Shown: in pieces, positions 18,507 to 27,850 of the stretch
Position numbering within the stretch: the stretch's first letter is position 1
Layout of the letters: every line of letters begins with the position of its first letter
From: Sulfitobacter sp. F26204
GTDB taxonomy: Bacteria; Pseudomonadota; Alphaproteobacteria; Rhodobacterales; Rhodobacteraceae
Reading direction: 5' to 3'
DNA: 64,000 nt
Assembly: GCF_026410305.1 (NCBI RefSeq)
Contig: NZ_JAPMLQ010000007.1
Location: 62,001-126,000 of the forward strand
The notes under the pieces: generated by a model
Told to the model about the DNA's origin: nothing
Databases searched by the model: none
The model's input: only the letters and a program-made list of their open reading frames with translations
Translations under genes and position numbers: made by a program

Positions 18507-19712
18507 ATGACAAATTTCAATTCAGCAGCGGGTGGGCGCGGGTATCTGGCTATTCCCGGCCCTTCGGTAATACCCGATGCTGTGCTGCGTGCCATGCACA
18601 GGGCCGCGCCCAACATTTACGAAGGCGAGCTGCCCGATATGATGCCGGAGCTGCGAGAGGGCCTCAAATCCATCGTTGGGACCAAACACAATGCCACGAT
18701 TTACATCGCTAACGGGCATGGTGCCTGGGAAGCTGCGCTCGCGAACGTCCTGACCGAGGGCGACGAGGTGCTGGGTATTTTCAACGGTATTTTTGGTGTC
18801 GGTTGGGGCGAGGTCGCGACCCGGCTGGGCGCGCAGGTGCAGCCGTTGAATTGCGGTCCGAGCACGCCCGTCACCAGTGAGGCGTTGGAGGCTGCGCTGC
18901 GGGCTGACACCGAGGGCAAGATCAAGGCTGTGATCTGCACGCATGTCGATACTTCCACCTCGGTACGCAATGATATTGAGCTGATCCGAAAGACCATGGA
19001 TGTCGTCGGCCATGACGCTTTACTGATGGTGGACTGCATCGCGACGCTTGGCACTGAAACATTCCGGATGGATGACTGGGGCGTCGATGTCGTGGTTGGT
19101 GCCTCGCAAAAAGGTCTGATGGTTTCACCGGGGCTTGGATTTGTCTTTTTCAATGAAAAGGCAGCAGAAGTGCGCGCCCGTATGAAACGCGTGAGCCTCT
19201 ATTGGGATTGGATTCCCCGTGCTGCCCCGCAAATGTTCTATCAGTGTTTTGCAGGGACGGCACCCATTCACCATCTCTATGGCCTTCAAGCCGCTTTACA
19301 AATGATCCATGGTGAGGGCTTGGACGCGGTCCATGCGCGACACGCCAAGCTCGCAAGCGCCATTTGGGCGGCTTGCGATGTCTGGGGGCAAAAGGGACCG
19401 CTGGCGATGAATGTAGCAGAACGTGCGCATCGTTCGCACGCCGTCACGACACTTCATATCGGCAAGGAGTATGGCGTGGCCCTGCGCCGCTGGACTGAGC
19501 AAGAGGCGGGTGTCACCCTTGGCATTGGACTTGGCATGTCGACCCCGGATGACCCCGCGGGCCAAGGCTTTTTCCGCATCGGGCATATGGGCCATATCAA
19601 TGGGCATATGCTGATGGGCGTATTAGGCAGTATGGAAGCGGGTTTTGCCGCACTTAATGTGCCACGCGGCACGGGAGCCTTGGAAGCTGCAGCCGCCATA
19701 TTGGCAGGCTGA
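18507..19712 (+). CDS. PLP aminotransferase, pyridoxamine:pyruvate/serine:glyoxylate type
   Basis: A 401-residue class V aminotransferase related to alanine:glyoxylate and serine:glyoxylate aminotransferases, and especially to pyridoxamine:pyruvate aminotransferase. PLP (or substrate pyridoxal) would bind Lys202 in GASQKGLM. The start region YLAIPGPSVIPDAVLRAM and MVDCIATLGTETFRMDDWGVD fit the group. AGGAG and GAGG before the ATG at 18507 fix the start. In vitamin B6 catabolism, pyridoxamine:pyruvate aminotransferase makes pyridoxal, but the other genes of that pathway are not visible here, so another amino donor is equally possible. Confidence 0.88.
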   Translation: MTNFNSAAGGRGYLAIPGPSVIPDAVLRAMHRAAPNIYEGELPDMMPELREGLKSIVGTKHNATIYIANGHGAWEAALANVLTEGDEVLGIFNGIFGVGWGEVATRLGAQVQPLNCGPSTPVTSEALEAALRADTEGKIKAVICTHVDTSTSVRNDIELIRKTMDVVGHDALLMVDCIATLGTETFRMDDWGVDVVVGASQKGLMVSPGLGFVFFNEKAAEVRARMKRVSLYWDWIPRAAPQMFYQCFAGTAPIHHLYGLQAALQMIHGEGLDAVHARHAKLASAIWAACDVWGQKGPLAMNVAERAHRSHAVTTLHIGKEYGVALRRWTEQEAGVTLGIGLGMSTPDDPAGQGFFRIGHMGHINGHMLMGVLGSMEAGFAALNVPRGTGALEAAAAILAG

Positions 19713-19974
19713 AAGGCCGTTAGCTACTTTTTACGCCGGGAATGTAAGGTCGAACTCAAACTTCAGGCCAGGTCGGTTTGTGACTCTCCGGCCCGAAAGA
19801 TCCTCAAGCTGTCGCCCCCACACACCTTTTTTCGTGACCTCAGAAAGGGAATAGGCACGCATTGCAGGCGCTGACCCTTTAATGTGATCGAAAAGGTTGC
19901 AATTTCAGTGACACACCTTGACTCACCGGTGCCGCTGCCAAACGATCAATGTAGAAATGAACATGGGGGTTCAC

Positions 19975-20982
19975 ATGACAGATCATAGATACACGCGCCG
20001 ACACTTGTTGGGCAGCGCCGCAATTCTGGCAGCGGCTGCGACCTTGCCCAAGACGGCTTTTGCCGCTGAGACCATCAAGGTCGCCGGGATCTATACCGTG
20101 CCCGTCGAACAGCAATGGGTCAGCCGAATCCATCTGGCCGCTGAAACTGCGCAAACGCGGGGCGATATTGCATATACCTTTACCGAGAACGTTTCAAATA
20201 CCGACTATGCCCGCGTCATGCGAGAATATGCCGAGGCGGGCAATACATTGATCATCGGCGAGATATTTGGCGCAGAGCAGGAAGCTCGCGAAGTGGCGGC
20301 AGACTATCCAAATGTGGCCTTCCTGATGGGATCATCCTTCAAGGAAGACCCCGGCTTGCCGAACTTTGCGGTCTTTGACAACTACATCCAGGATGCGGCT
20401 TATCTTTCCGGCATCATCGCGGGATCAATGACACAAAGTGGCAATATTGGCATGGTCGGGGGCTTTCCGATTCCCGAAGTGAACCGACTCATGCATGCCT
20501 TCATGGCCGGGGCAGCGGAAATAAAACCGGACATTCGGTTTCAGGTCAGCTTTATCGGCTCGTGGTTCGATCCGCCAAAGGCCAAGGAAACCGCCTTTGC
20601 CATGATCGAAAATGGTGCGGATTTGCTATATGCCGAACGCTTTGGCGTGTCGGATGCGGCCAAGGAAAAGGGTATCTTGGCTATAGGCAACGTGATTGAC
20701 ACACAGAATGATTACCCGGAAACAGTTGTGGCTTCGGCGATCTGGCATTTCGAACCCACACTCGACGCGGCCATTGCTGCAGTACAGGCGGGTGAGTTTG
20801 CTGCCAAGGATTACGGTGTCTATTCATTGATGAACGCGGGAGGGTGCTCGCTGGCACCGTTCGGCACCTTTGAAGGTAAGATCCCCGAGGAAGCGCTGGC
20901 TTTGGTTGCAGAACGTACTGCGGCGATCAAAGACGGCAGTTTCGTCGTTGAAGTGAACGATGAAGAGCCGAAGTCCAGCTAG
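19975..20982 (+). CDS. BMP-family ABC substrate-binding protein with Tat signal
   Basis: A 335-residue periplasmic binding protein of the basic membrane protein (BMP) family, which binds nucleosides and related ring compounds. The N-terminus has a twin-arginine signal (TRRHLLGSAAILAAAATLPK, cleaved after AFA near residue 30), so it is probably exported folded. The mature part has the KVAGIYTVPVEQQWVSRIH and NYIQDAAYLSGIIAGSMT stretches of the family. I chose the ATG at 19975, which has GGGGG just upstream; ATGs at 19957 and 19963 are alternatives. The ATPase gene follows immediately, at the next base after the stop. Confidence 0.9.
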   Translation: MTDHRYTRRHLLGSAAILAAAATLPKTAFAAETIKVAGIYTVPVEQQWVSRIHLAAETAQTRGDIAYTFTENVSNTDYARVMREYAEAGNTLIIGEIFGAEQEAREVAADYPNVAFLMGSSFKEDPGLPNFAVFDNYIQDAAYLSGIIAGSMTQSGNIGMVGGFPIPEVNRLMHAFMAGAAEIKPDIRFQVSFIGSWFDPPKAKETAFAMIENGADLLYAERFGVSDAAKEKGILAIGNVIDTQNDYPETVVASAIWHFEPTLDAAIAAVQAGEFAAKDYGVYSLMNAGGCSLAPFGTFEGKIPEEALALVAERTAAIKDGSFVVEVNDEEPKSS

Positions 20983-22527
20983 ATGAACGTTAACAAAGAG
21001 GCGCAGGTTGTCTTGCGCCTCGATAAAATTACCAAGCGTTTTGGTGCTTTGACAGCCAATGACGCGATCAGTTTTGACCTGAGGCAAGGCGAGGTTATTG
21101 CGCTTTTGGGAGAGAACGGCGCAGGCAAGACGACGCTGATGAACATCCTGTTCGGTCACTATACGTCCGACGCCGGGCGTGTTGAGGTCTTTGGTCAAAC
21201 CATGCCTCCGGGTAATCCACGTAGTGCACTGGCGGCGGGGGTTGGCATGGTGCATCAACATTTCACGTTGGCCGACAACATGACTGTGCTGGAAAACATC
21301 GTTTTGGGTACTGCGCGCTTGTGGCACCTGGGGTTTGGCAAGGCAGTCGCACGTCAGCGCATCCTGTCGTTGGTGCAAGACTACGGGTTACAGGTCGATC
21401 CCGATGCAATTGTGGGTAGATTAAGCGTGGGCGAACGCCAACGGGTTGAAATCCTCAAGGCGTTGTATCGCGATGCGCGGATATTGATCCTGGACGAACC
21501 GACTGCGGTACTGACCCCGCAGGAAACCGATGACTTGTTCGTGACCATGCGCCGCGCTGTGGCGCTGGGGCTGTCTGTGATTTTCATCAGCCACAAATTG
21601 CACGAAGTGATGGCGATCTCGTCCCGTGTCGTGGTCTTGCGTCATGGCAAATTGATCGCGCAGGCCGATACGGCGGATGTGGATAAACACCAGCTGGCCC
21701 AGATGATGGTGGGAACTGAGGTCGCAGCACCAGAGGTGCGCAAAGCCAATCCGGGCAAGGTACTGGTCAAATTGGAAAGGGTATCTACACCCGACAAAGG
21801 TGCGGCACCGGGACTGAAACAGGTTGATATGAACTTACATGCAGGCCAGATTGTCGGCCTTGCTGGGGTGTCGGGCAATGGTCAAACGGCCTTGGCTGAC
21901 CTTTTGGGAGGGTTGACGACACCCGCCACAGGCCACATGCGTCTGTCAGACGAAATACCCCGGAATTGGCATCCCCGCGCTGCCTTGGATGCCGGGGTCG
22001 CCCGGATCCCCGAAGACCGACACAAGACAGGGACAATCGCCGATTTCAACCTCATTGAAAACGCGATGTTGGAATTATATGCCACCGCGCCCTTCAGTCG
22101 TAATGGCTGGATGGACTGGTCTGCTGCGAGAACGTTCGCGCAGAGGGTTCTTGACGGATATGATGTGCGCTGTCCCGGTCTCGATACCCCTATCCGGCTA
22201 TTGTCGGGTGGAAACATGCAAAAGCTGATCTTGGGGCGTGCGTTTGAGACAGCACCGCAAGTCATTCTGGCCAATCAACCTGTTCGCGGCCTTGATATTG
22301 GTGCCTTGACCTATGTGCATGAACAACTGTTGGCAGCACGCGATCGTGGTGCAGCGGTGTTGCTGATTTCGGAAGATCTGGACGAGATTACCGCGCTGTC
22401 AGACGTGATCCACGTGATTTCCGAAGGGCGTTTGTCGCCACCTTTTGCCCGCGGCGCATTAAGTGCCGTAGAGCTGGGTATCTGGATGGCGGGACACGGA
22501 TTTGAGGGTCATTCGGATGCGGCTTGA
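20983..22527 (+). CDS. BMP-type ABC importer ATPase (two nucleotide-binding domains)
   Basis: A 514-residue double ATPase of the sugar/nucleoside importer class. The first half has Walker A LLGENGAGKTTL (about 42-53), signature LSVGERQRVE and Walker B ILILDEPTAVLTP. The second half has the degenerate Walker A GVSGNGQTAL, signature LSGGNMQKL and VILANQPVRGLD in place of a normal Walker B. A degenerate second site is usual for this class. It energises the two permeases encoded next and begins one base after the binding-protein stop. The related transporters import purine or pyrimidine nucleosides. Confidence 0.94.
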   Translation: MNVNKEAQVVLRLDKITKRFGALTANDAISFDLRQGEVIALLGENGAGKTTLMNILFGHYTSDAGRVEVFGQTMPPGNPRSALAAGVGMVHQHFTLADNMTVLENIVLGTARLWHLGFGKAVARQRILSLVQDYGLQVDPDAIVGRLSVGERQRVEILKALYRDARILILDEPTAVLTPQETDDLFVTMRRAVALGLSVIFISHKLHEVMAISSRVVVLRHGKLIAQADTADVDKHQLAQMMVGTEVAAPEVRKANPGKVLVKLERVSTPDKGAAPGLKQVDMNLHAGQIVGLAGVSGNGQTALADLLGGLTTPATGHMRLSDEIPRNWHPRAALDAGVARIPEDRHKTGTIADFNLIENAMLELYATAPFSRNGWMDWSAARTFAQRVLDGYDVRCPGLDTPIRLLSGGNMQKLILGRAFETAPQVILANQPVRGLDIGALTYVHEQLLAARDRGAAVLLISEDLDEITALSDVIHVISEGRLSPPFARGALSAVELGIWMAGHGFEGHSDAA

Positions 22528-23566
22528 ACCTATTGCCAACCCGGGCCTTTTGCGCAGGCTGGGCCTGCCTGCGCTGGCGCTCGGCGTGACAGTGGTTGTC
22601 GCATCCATTCTCGCGATGATTGCCGGTGCACAGCCTTTTTCGGTGCTTGGGTTGATCATCAAAGGTGCCGTTGGGTCAAAATTCGCGGCCTTGGAAACGC
22701 TCAACCGCGCGACGCCGCTGATCTTTACCGGTCTGGCCGTTGCGGTCGCCTTTCGAGCGCAATTGTGGAACATCGGGGCCGAAGCTCAGCTATATGTTGG
22801 TGCGGTCGTTACTGTGGTGTTGGGAACCGGGGCGCTTGGCTGGCCGGCTTTTGCGCTGCTGCCTACCATAGCCGTGGCCGGGATGTTTGCCGGGGCGCTT
22901 ACATTGTTGGTGCCAACCTTTCTTAAAACACGGTTCGGCGTTGATGAGGTCGTGACGACATTGCTTTTGAATTTTGTGGTGATCTTGTGGGTCTCCATGC
23001 TGCTTGAGGGCTCTTTGAAAGATCCCATGGGGCTGGGATGGCCCAAATCCGCACGCCTGATCGCCGAGGCGCGATTGCCACGCATGGTGGATGGGTTGCG
23101 TCTGCATTGGGGATTCGGGCTTGCTTTGCTGTCCGCGTTTGTCGTCTGGATAATCCAGATCCGCACAACCCTGGGGTATGAGATGCGGGCAGTGGGATTG
23201 AACAAAGAAGCAGCGCGTTTTGCGGGCATCCCGGTAACGGGCGTTCTGATCAAGACGGCGTTGTTGTCCGGTGGCCTCGCGGCTCTTGCGGGTTTCTCTG
23301 AAGTGGCGGGCCTCAAGGGGGCGCTTACTTTGGATATTTCACCTGGTTTCGGCTATACGGGCATTATCGTTGCGATGCTGGCGCTTTTGAACCCGCTTGG
23401 TGTCGTGATTTCCGCATTGTTCGTTGCGGGTATTTTCGTCGGTGCGGACAGCATGAGCCGTGCGGCGGGGGTGCCGACCTATCTTGCAGACATCATGCTT
23501 GCTCTTGCATTGCTGTTGATGGTTTTGGCAATCATGCTGACCAAATTTAGGGTGAGGCGCGAGTGA
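22517..23566 (+). CDS. BMP-type ABC importer permease 1
   Basis: A 349-residue multi-spanning permease of the BPD_transp_2 family, with about ten hydrophobic segments. The characteristic GAEAQLYVGA stretch and EAARFAGIPVTGVLIKTALLSG cytoplasmic loop are present. The ATG at 22517 lies 11 bp inside the ATPase gene and has GAGGG 8 bases upstream; a TTG at 22502 is less likely. It forms a heterodimeric channel with the next gene product. Confidence 0.93.
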   Translation: MRLEPIANPGLLRRLGLPALALGVTVVVASILAMIAGAQPFSVLGLIIKGAVGSKFAALETLNRATPLIFTGLAVAVAFRAQLWNIGAEAQLYVGAVVTVVLGTGALGWPAFALLPTIAVAGMFAGALTLLVPTFLKTRFGVDEVVTTLLLNFVVILWVSMLLEGSLKDPMGLGWPKSARLIAEARLPRMVDGLRLHWGFGLALLSAFVVWIIQIRTTLGYEMRAVGLNKEAARFAGIPVTGVLIKTALLSGGLAALAGFSEVAGLKGALTLDISPGFGYTGIIVAMLALLNPLGVVISALFVAGIFVGADSMSRAAGVPTYLADIMLALALLLMVLAIMLTKFRVRRE

Positions 23567-24510
23567 TGGATATTTTCGAGATCCTGCTTTCAGCCAGCTT
23601 CTGGACAGCCGCTATTCGTATCGCTTCGCCGCTGATCTTTGCCGCTCTGGGGGAACTGATCTGCGAACGGGCGGGGGTGCTCAACCTCGGGATCGAGGGC
23701 ATCATGGTCGTGGGAGCATTTGCGGGCTGGATGACCGTATACCTGGGGGGCGGTCTGTGGTTTGGTGTCATTATCGCGATGACATCCGGCATGTTTTTCG
23801 GCCTGCTGCATGGGGTGCTGACGGTCCCTTTCGGGCTAAGTCAACACGTCGTCGGCCTTGGAATAACATTGTTCGCAACTTCTCTGACCTATTTTTGCTA
23901 TCGGCTTGCTTTGCCCGAAGTCACCTCGCCCCCCAAGATCGAAGCCTTTCAACCCTTTGAAATTCCGGTATTGTCGGAGTTGCCCATTCTCGGGCCTGCA
24001 TTGTTTTCGCAGACACCGATGACCTATCTGGCCTTTGTGCTGGTGCTGGTGGTCAGCCTTGGCCTTTATCACACGCCGCTCGGGCTGGCGGTGCGGGCTG
24101 CGGGTGAAAACCCCGCCGCTGTAGAGGCGCAGGGACTAAGTGTCAGCAAGATCCGCATTGGCGCGGTTATGGTGGGGAGCGGCCTGATGGCAGTGGGCGG
24201 GGCGTTTTTGACCATGTCTGCCTTTAATTCGTTCTTTTTCGAGATGGTAAACGGACGCGGCTGGATCTGTATTGCGCTGGTTGTGTTCGGCTCATGGAAA
24301 CCGGGCAAGACACTCCTTGGCGCAATCCTTTTTGCAGCTTTCGATGCGCTTCAAATCCGGGTGCAGCAAACGCCTCTGGGTGCCGACATCCCCTATCAGA
24401 TCTTCCTCATGGCACCCTATGTCCTTTCCATTCTTGCCTTGGTTGTCATGTCGCGCCGCGCACAGGTGCCCGCCGCCTTGATGGTGCCCTTTAACAAAGG
24501 AGAACGCTGA
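23563..24510 (+). CDS. BMP-type ABC importer permease 2
   Basis: A 315-residue permease of the same family, with the hallmark GELICERAGVLNLGIEGIMVVGA near residue 30 and a second loop AAGENPAAVEAQGLSVSKIR. It overlaps permease 1 by 4 bp and the next gene by 1 bp (TGATG), showing one transcription and translation unit from the binding protein through the cytosine-deaminase-like enzyme. Confidence 0.93.
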   Translation: MMDIFEILLSASFWTAAIRIASPLIFAALGELICERAGVLNLGIEGIMVVGAFAGWMTVYLGGGLWFGVIIAMTSGMFFGLLHGVLTVPFGLSQHVVGLGITLFATSLTYFCYRLALPEVTSPPKIEAFQPFEIPVLSELPILGPALFSQTPMTYLAFVLVLVVSLGLYHTPLGLAVRAAGENPAAVEAQGLSVSKIRIGAVMVGSGLMAVGGAFLTMSAFNSFFFEMVNGRGWICIALVVFGSWKPGKTLLGAILFAAFDALQIRVQQTPLGADIPYQIFLMAPYVLSILALVVMSRRAQVPAALMVPFNKGER

Positions 24511-25790
24511 TGTTTGATCTGATCATCAAAGGTGGCAACTTGCCCGACGGGCGGGTCACGGATATTGGTATCAAAGACCACAAGATCGTTGCAATTGAAA
24601 CACTCGATGCCGACGCAGCAGAGGTGATCGACGCAACCGGAGACCTTGTCAGTCCGCCATTTGTCGACCCCCATTTTCATATGGACGCGACGTTGAGCTA
24701 TGGCACGCCGCGCATTAATGCGTCCGGTACGCTATTGGAGGGGATCGGTCTTTGGGGTGAATTGAAACAAGTGATGACTCCCGATGAGGTAAAGGCGCGG
24801 GCGCTGGAGTACTGTGACTGGGCCGCCTCACTGGGGTTGCTCGCGATCCGCTCACATGTGGATACCTGTCACGATAGCCTGATGGGCGTCGAGGTATTGC
24901 TGGAGGTGCGTCGTGAGGTGGCGGATTACATCGATCTGCAACTGGTTGCCTTTCCACAAGACGGGCTGTTTCGTAGCCCGACAGCTTATGACAACACGAT
25001 CCGCGCGCTGGACATGGGTGTGGATGTCGTCGGGGGCATTCCGCATTTCGAACGCACGATGGCGGATGGCGCAAGATCCGTTACGACGCTTTGTGAAATT
25101 GCGGCAAAGCGCGGTTTGAGGGTCGACATGCACTGTGATGAAACCGATGATCCACATTCGCGCCACATCGAAACGCTGGCGTTCGAGACACAGCGGCTTG
25201 GCTTGCAGGGGCGTGTCGCAGGTTCGCACCTTACATCAATGCACTCGATGGATAGTTACTATGTCTCCAAACTTTTGCCCTTGATTGCAGAAGCACAAGT
25301 CGCGGCGATCCCAAATCCCTTGATCAATATCATGTTGCAGGGTCGCCATGACAGCTTTCCCAAAAGGCGCGGACTGACCCGTGTCAAGGAAATGCAAGCG
25401 ATGGGTATCACCGTTGGATGGGGGCAGGATTGCGTGATGGACCCATGGTATTCGCTGGGCACGGGCGACATGCTTGATGTGGCATTTATGGGACTACATG
25501 TTGCCCAGATGAGCAGCCCTGATGAGATGCGGCGTTGTTTTGACATGGTAACAAACGTCAATGCGGCGATCATGGGGCTGGAGGAATACGGCTTGCGTAT
25601 CGGGGCCAAGGCATCGCTTGTGGTGTTGGATGCGGGCAATCCGATTGAGGCATTGCGGCTTCGTCCGGACCGGCTTTGTGTTGTGGCGAACGGTAAGGTG
25701 ATTTCTCGCAAGTCGCGCAATGACGCACGGCTTTCCTTGTCAGGACGGCCCGAGTTCCTGCGTCGTCGCCATGGGGCGCATTCAGGTTAG
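24510..25790 (+). CDS. Cytosine deaminase-like amidohydrolase (CodA family)
   Basis: A 426-residue amidohydrolase that follows the E. coli CodA motif pattern. Metal ligands are His55 and His57 (PHFHMDATL), His208 (HCDETDD, with the catalytic Glu211), His240 (SHLTSMHSM) and Asp307 (GQDCVMDPWYSLGTGDML). CodA has HDD where this has QDC, so the ring specificity may differ: cytosine, isoguanine, creatinine-like or triazine-derived rings are all possible. AAAGGAG stands before the ATG, which overlaps the permease stop by 1 bp. Coupling to a BMP-type importer indicates that the transported compound is its substrate. Its last 9 bp overlap the convergent nagA-like gene. Confidence 0.88.
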   Translation: MFDLIIKGGNLPDGRVTDIGIKDHKIVAIETLDADAAEVIDATGDLVSPPFVDPHFHMDATLSYGTPRINASGTLLEGIGLWGELKQVMTPDEVKARALEYCDWAASLGLLAIRSHVDTCHDSLMGVEVLLEVRREVADYIDLQLVAFPQDGLFRSPTAYDNTIRALDMGVDVVGGIPHFERTMADGARSVTTLCEIAAKRGLRVDMHCDETDDPHSRHIETLAFETQRLGLQGRVAGSHLTSMHSMDSYYVSKLLPLIAEAQVAAIPNPLINIMLQGRHDSFPKRRGLTRVKEMQAMGITVGWGQDCVMDPWYSLGTGDMLDVAFMGLHVAQMSSPDEMRRCFDMVTNVNAAIMGLEEYGLRIGAKASLVVLDAGNPIEALRLRPDRLCVVANGKVISRKSRNDARLSLSGRPEFLRRRHGAHSG

Positions 25791-26918
25791 CTCCGCCACC
25801 GTTAGCACACGAAAATCCGGTGTGAGATAAATCAGGCCGCTCTCATTGTCGGGCCATTCTCCTGCACCTTGGGGGCTGCGCAATAGTGATGCCGGAATCG
25901 ACGTTGCGCGTGCAAAGGCCTGTTCGGTTGGTTCGCCAACCTCATTGATCATCACGCGCAGCGCCCTCGCCATGTCGAGGTCTGCCCCCGCCAATGTGCC
26001 ATCCTCAAGGGTTAATTTGCCTCCATTGCGCAGGATCTTGCGCCCGTTTAGCATGAACTGGTTGATGTCCGATCCTGCACAGGCCATCGCATCCGTGACA
26101 AGGAATACCGCCCCCGGACCTGCCTTGGCCGCCAGGGCGGATCGGATGGTCGCGGGGTGCACATGGATGCCATCAGCGATCAAGCCGCAGGAGGCAGCAC
26201 CTGTGTTCAGCGTGGCACCAACAAGACCGGGCGCGCGGCTGGTCAGTTGGCTCATTGCGTTGAACAAATGAGTGGTGCCCTGCGCACCAGCATCAAAGGC
26301 TGCGGCAGCCGTTTCAAAATCACAGTCGCTGTGACCAAGAAAAACAATAGCACCCGCGTCCCTGAGGGTGCTGATTTGCGCAGCTGTGACGCTTTCGGGC
26401 GCGACTGTGATCAGAAGATTGGGCAGGGTGCGGGCAGCGGCGCTCAATTCAGCGCAATCGGTATCGTCCATGCGGCGGATCAAGGCAGCGTCATGAGCGC
26501 CTTTACGGCTCGTGGAAAGGTGAGGACCCTCAAGATGCAGGCCAATGATTCCGGGGACGCCCAGTTCGACGGCTGCTGTTACGGCTGCAATTGCTGCGGT
26601 GGTCTGGGCGGGCGTATCGGTGATCAACGTAGGGAGAAAGGCGCGCGTCCCGAGACGGGAATGGGCGCGGGCTATGGTGGTGAGACAGGTGATATCAGGT
26701 GAATCGTTGAACATCACACCACCGCCGCCGTTGACCTGCAGATCGACAAAACCGGGGAGGAACGTGCCGCCCTGAAGAGTAACCAATGAAATCGAACCGG
26801 AGAGTGTGGTAGGCGGCAGGATTTCGGGTTGACCGTTTGCAACCACCACTGCTTGACCCGTCAGCAGGCGCTTTCCGTCGAACACATCTGCACCGACAAA
26901 TGCTTGGGGTTGTGTCAT
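25782..26918 (-). CDS. nagA: N-acetylglucosamine-6-phosphate deacetylase
   Basis: A 378-residue amidohydrolase that removes acetate from GlcNAc-6-phosphate in the cytosol, giving glucosamine-6-phosphate. Seen are GFVDLQVNGGGGVMFND (the NagA version of the first metal region), HLEGPHLS with the metal Glu, GHSDCDFETA, THLFNAMSQL, LIADGIHVHP and the catalytic Asp in LVTDAMACAG. The ATG at 26918 overlaps the stop of the BadF-type kinase gene (ATGA), which fixes the start; a longer open frame upstream is not needed. With the kinase it converts GlcNAc to GlcN-6-P. No nagB is seen in this window. Confidence 0.93.
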   Translation of the reverse strand: MTQPQAFVGADVFDGKRLLTGQAVVVANGQPEILPPTTLSGSISLVTLQGGTFLPGFVDLQVNGGGGVMFNDSPDITCLTTIARAHSRLGTRAFLPTLITDTPAQTTAAIAAVTAAVELGVPGIIGLHLEGPHLSTSRKGAHDAALIRRMDDTDCAELSAAARTLPNLLITVAPESVTAAQISTLRDAGAIVFLGHSDCDFETAAAAFDAGAQGTTHLFNAMSQLTSRAPGLVGATLNTGAASCGLIADGIHVHPATIRSALAAKAGPGAVFLVTDAMACAGSDINQFMLNGRKILRNGGKLTLEDGTLAGADLDMARALRVMINEVGEPTEQAFARATSIPASLLRSPQGAGEWPDNESGLIYLTPDFRVLTVAELT

Positions 26919-27796
26919 TTTTGACCCTTGGCGAGTTGCAGCGCCATGGCAAACGCGCCATCCAGAGCCGAGCCCTGCGGCGGTTGAAGGTTGAATTTGA
27001 AGTAATTCGGAAGATGCTTTGCATAATGCGGTCCGACACCACCGGCAAGCGTAAGCCAATCTCCGGTCTCGAAACCGAGCGCATTCAGTGCTTTTTCCAG
27101 ATAAGCAGCACCTTGCGCGATCAAGCCAAGCGCCAGAGTGTCGCCTAATTCGACCGCCTCAATCACCAAGCGTGCGTATTGCGCATAATCGGCGGGTGAG
27201 GCCAGGCTGCTGAATTCAACTATACCAACCAGCCCGCCTTTGGCTTTGAGGGTTCTGCGGCTCAGTTCAGTATGGGCGCGCAATCCATCTTCGGCTAGAA
27301 CAACTTCCTCCAACAGCCGCCGGCCCAGCCACGCGCCGGATGCCTGATCTGAAAGATGGAAACCCCATCCGCCCACGGTGCGCATTTGCAAGTTTTCCTG
27401 CCGGGCGACAATCGTGCCTGTGCCAAGGGCAACAAGAAACCCGTCCGCATCCCCAAGGGCACCGCGGACCGAGGTATCGCGGTCGCCGGATACAGTGACC
27501 CGACCATAGGGCAGGGCAGCAAGGAGCGCTGAAATTTCCACTGTTGAATGCGCACCGGCGACGCCAAGATGTGCGGTGATCTGGGCGGGTGAGGTGTTTT
27601 GCAAACCTGCGTTCAGCAAGGCCCGGTCAATGGTATCCGTCAAATTGGCAAGGGCGCTGCGAAAATCACTGTGGATATTGCCGGAACCGCCTATGGCCTG
27701 CGCGATGATTCCGCGCGAAACGGTTCCCGCTGCGGCACGGCAGCCACTGCCACCGCCATCCGCGGCCACGATCACCTGAGGTATTGAGGTATCCAT
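26915..27796 (-). CDS. BadF/BadG-type ATPase, probable N-acetylglucosamine kinase
   Basis: A 293-residue ASKHA-fold kinase. The phosphate-1 loop is VIVAADGGGSGCRAA at the N-terminus, followed by GSGNIHSD, the second phosphate loop LVALGTGTIVA, GGWGFHLSDQASGAWLGRR (the family's structural hallmark) and LAGGVGPHYAKHLP (adenosine region). The family includes eukaryotic GlcNAc kinase; coupling to nagA supports GlcNAc as substrate. The ATG at 27796 is preferred to a TTG at 27826, but neither has a clear ribosome-binding site, so the start is uncertain. Confidence 0.87.
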   Translation of the reverse strand: MDTSIPQVIVAADGGGSGCRAAAGTVSRGIIAQAIGGSGNIHSDFRSALANLTDTIDRALLNAGLQNTSPAQITAHLGVAGAHSTVEISALLAALPYGRVTVSGDRDTSVRGALGDADGFLVALGTGTIVARQENLQMRTVGGWGFHLSDQASGAWLGRRLLEEVVLAEDGLRAHTELSRRTLKAKGGLVGIVEFSSLASPADYAQYARLVIEAVELGDTLALGLIAQGAAYLEKALNALGFETGDWLTLAGGVGPHYAKHLPNYFKFNLQPPQGSALDGAFAMALQLAKGQK

Positions 27797-27850
27797 TTCT
27801 GGATTATAGGGCAGCCCGCTTATCAAAGCCTAGGGGGATAATCGCAGGCC

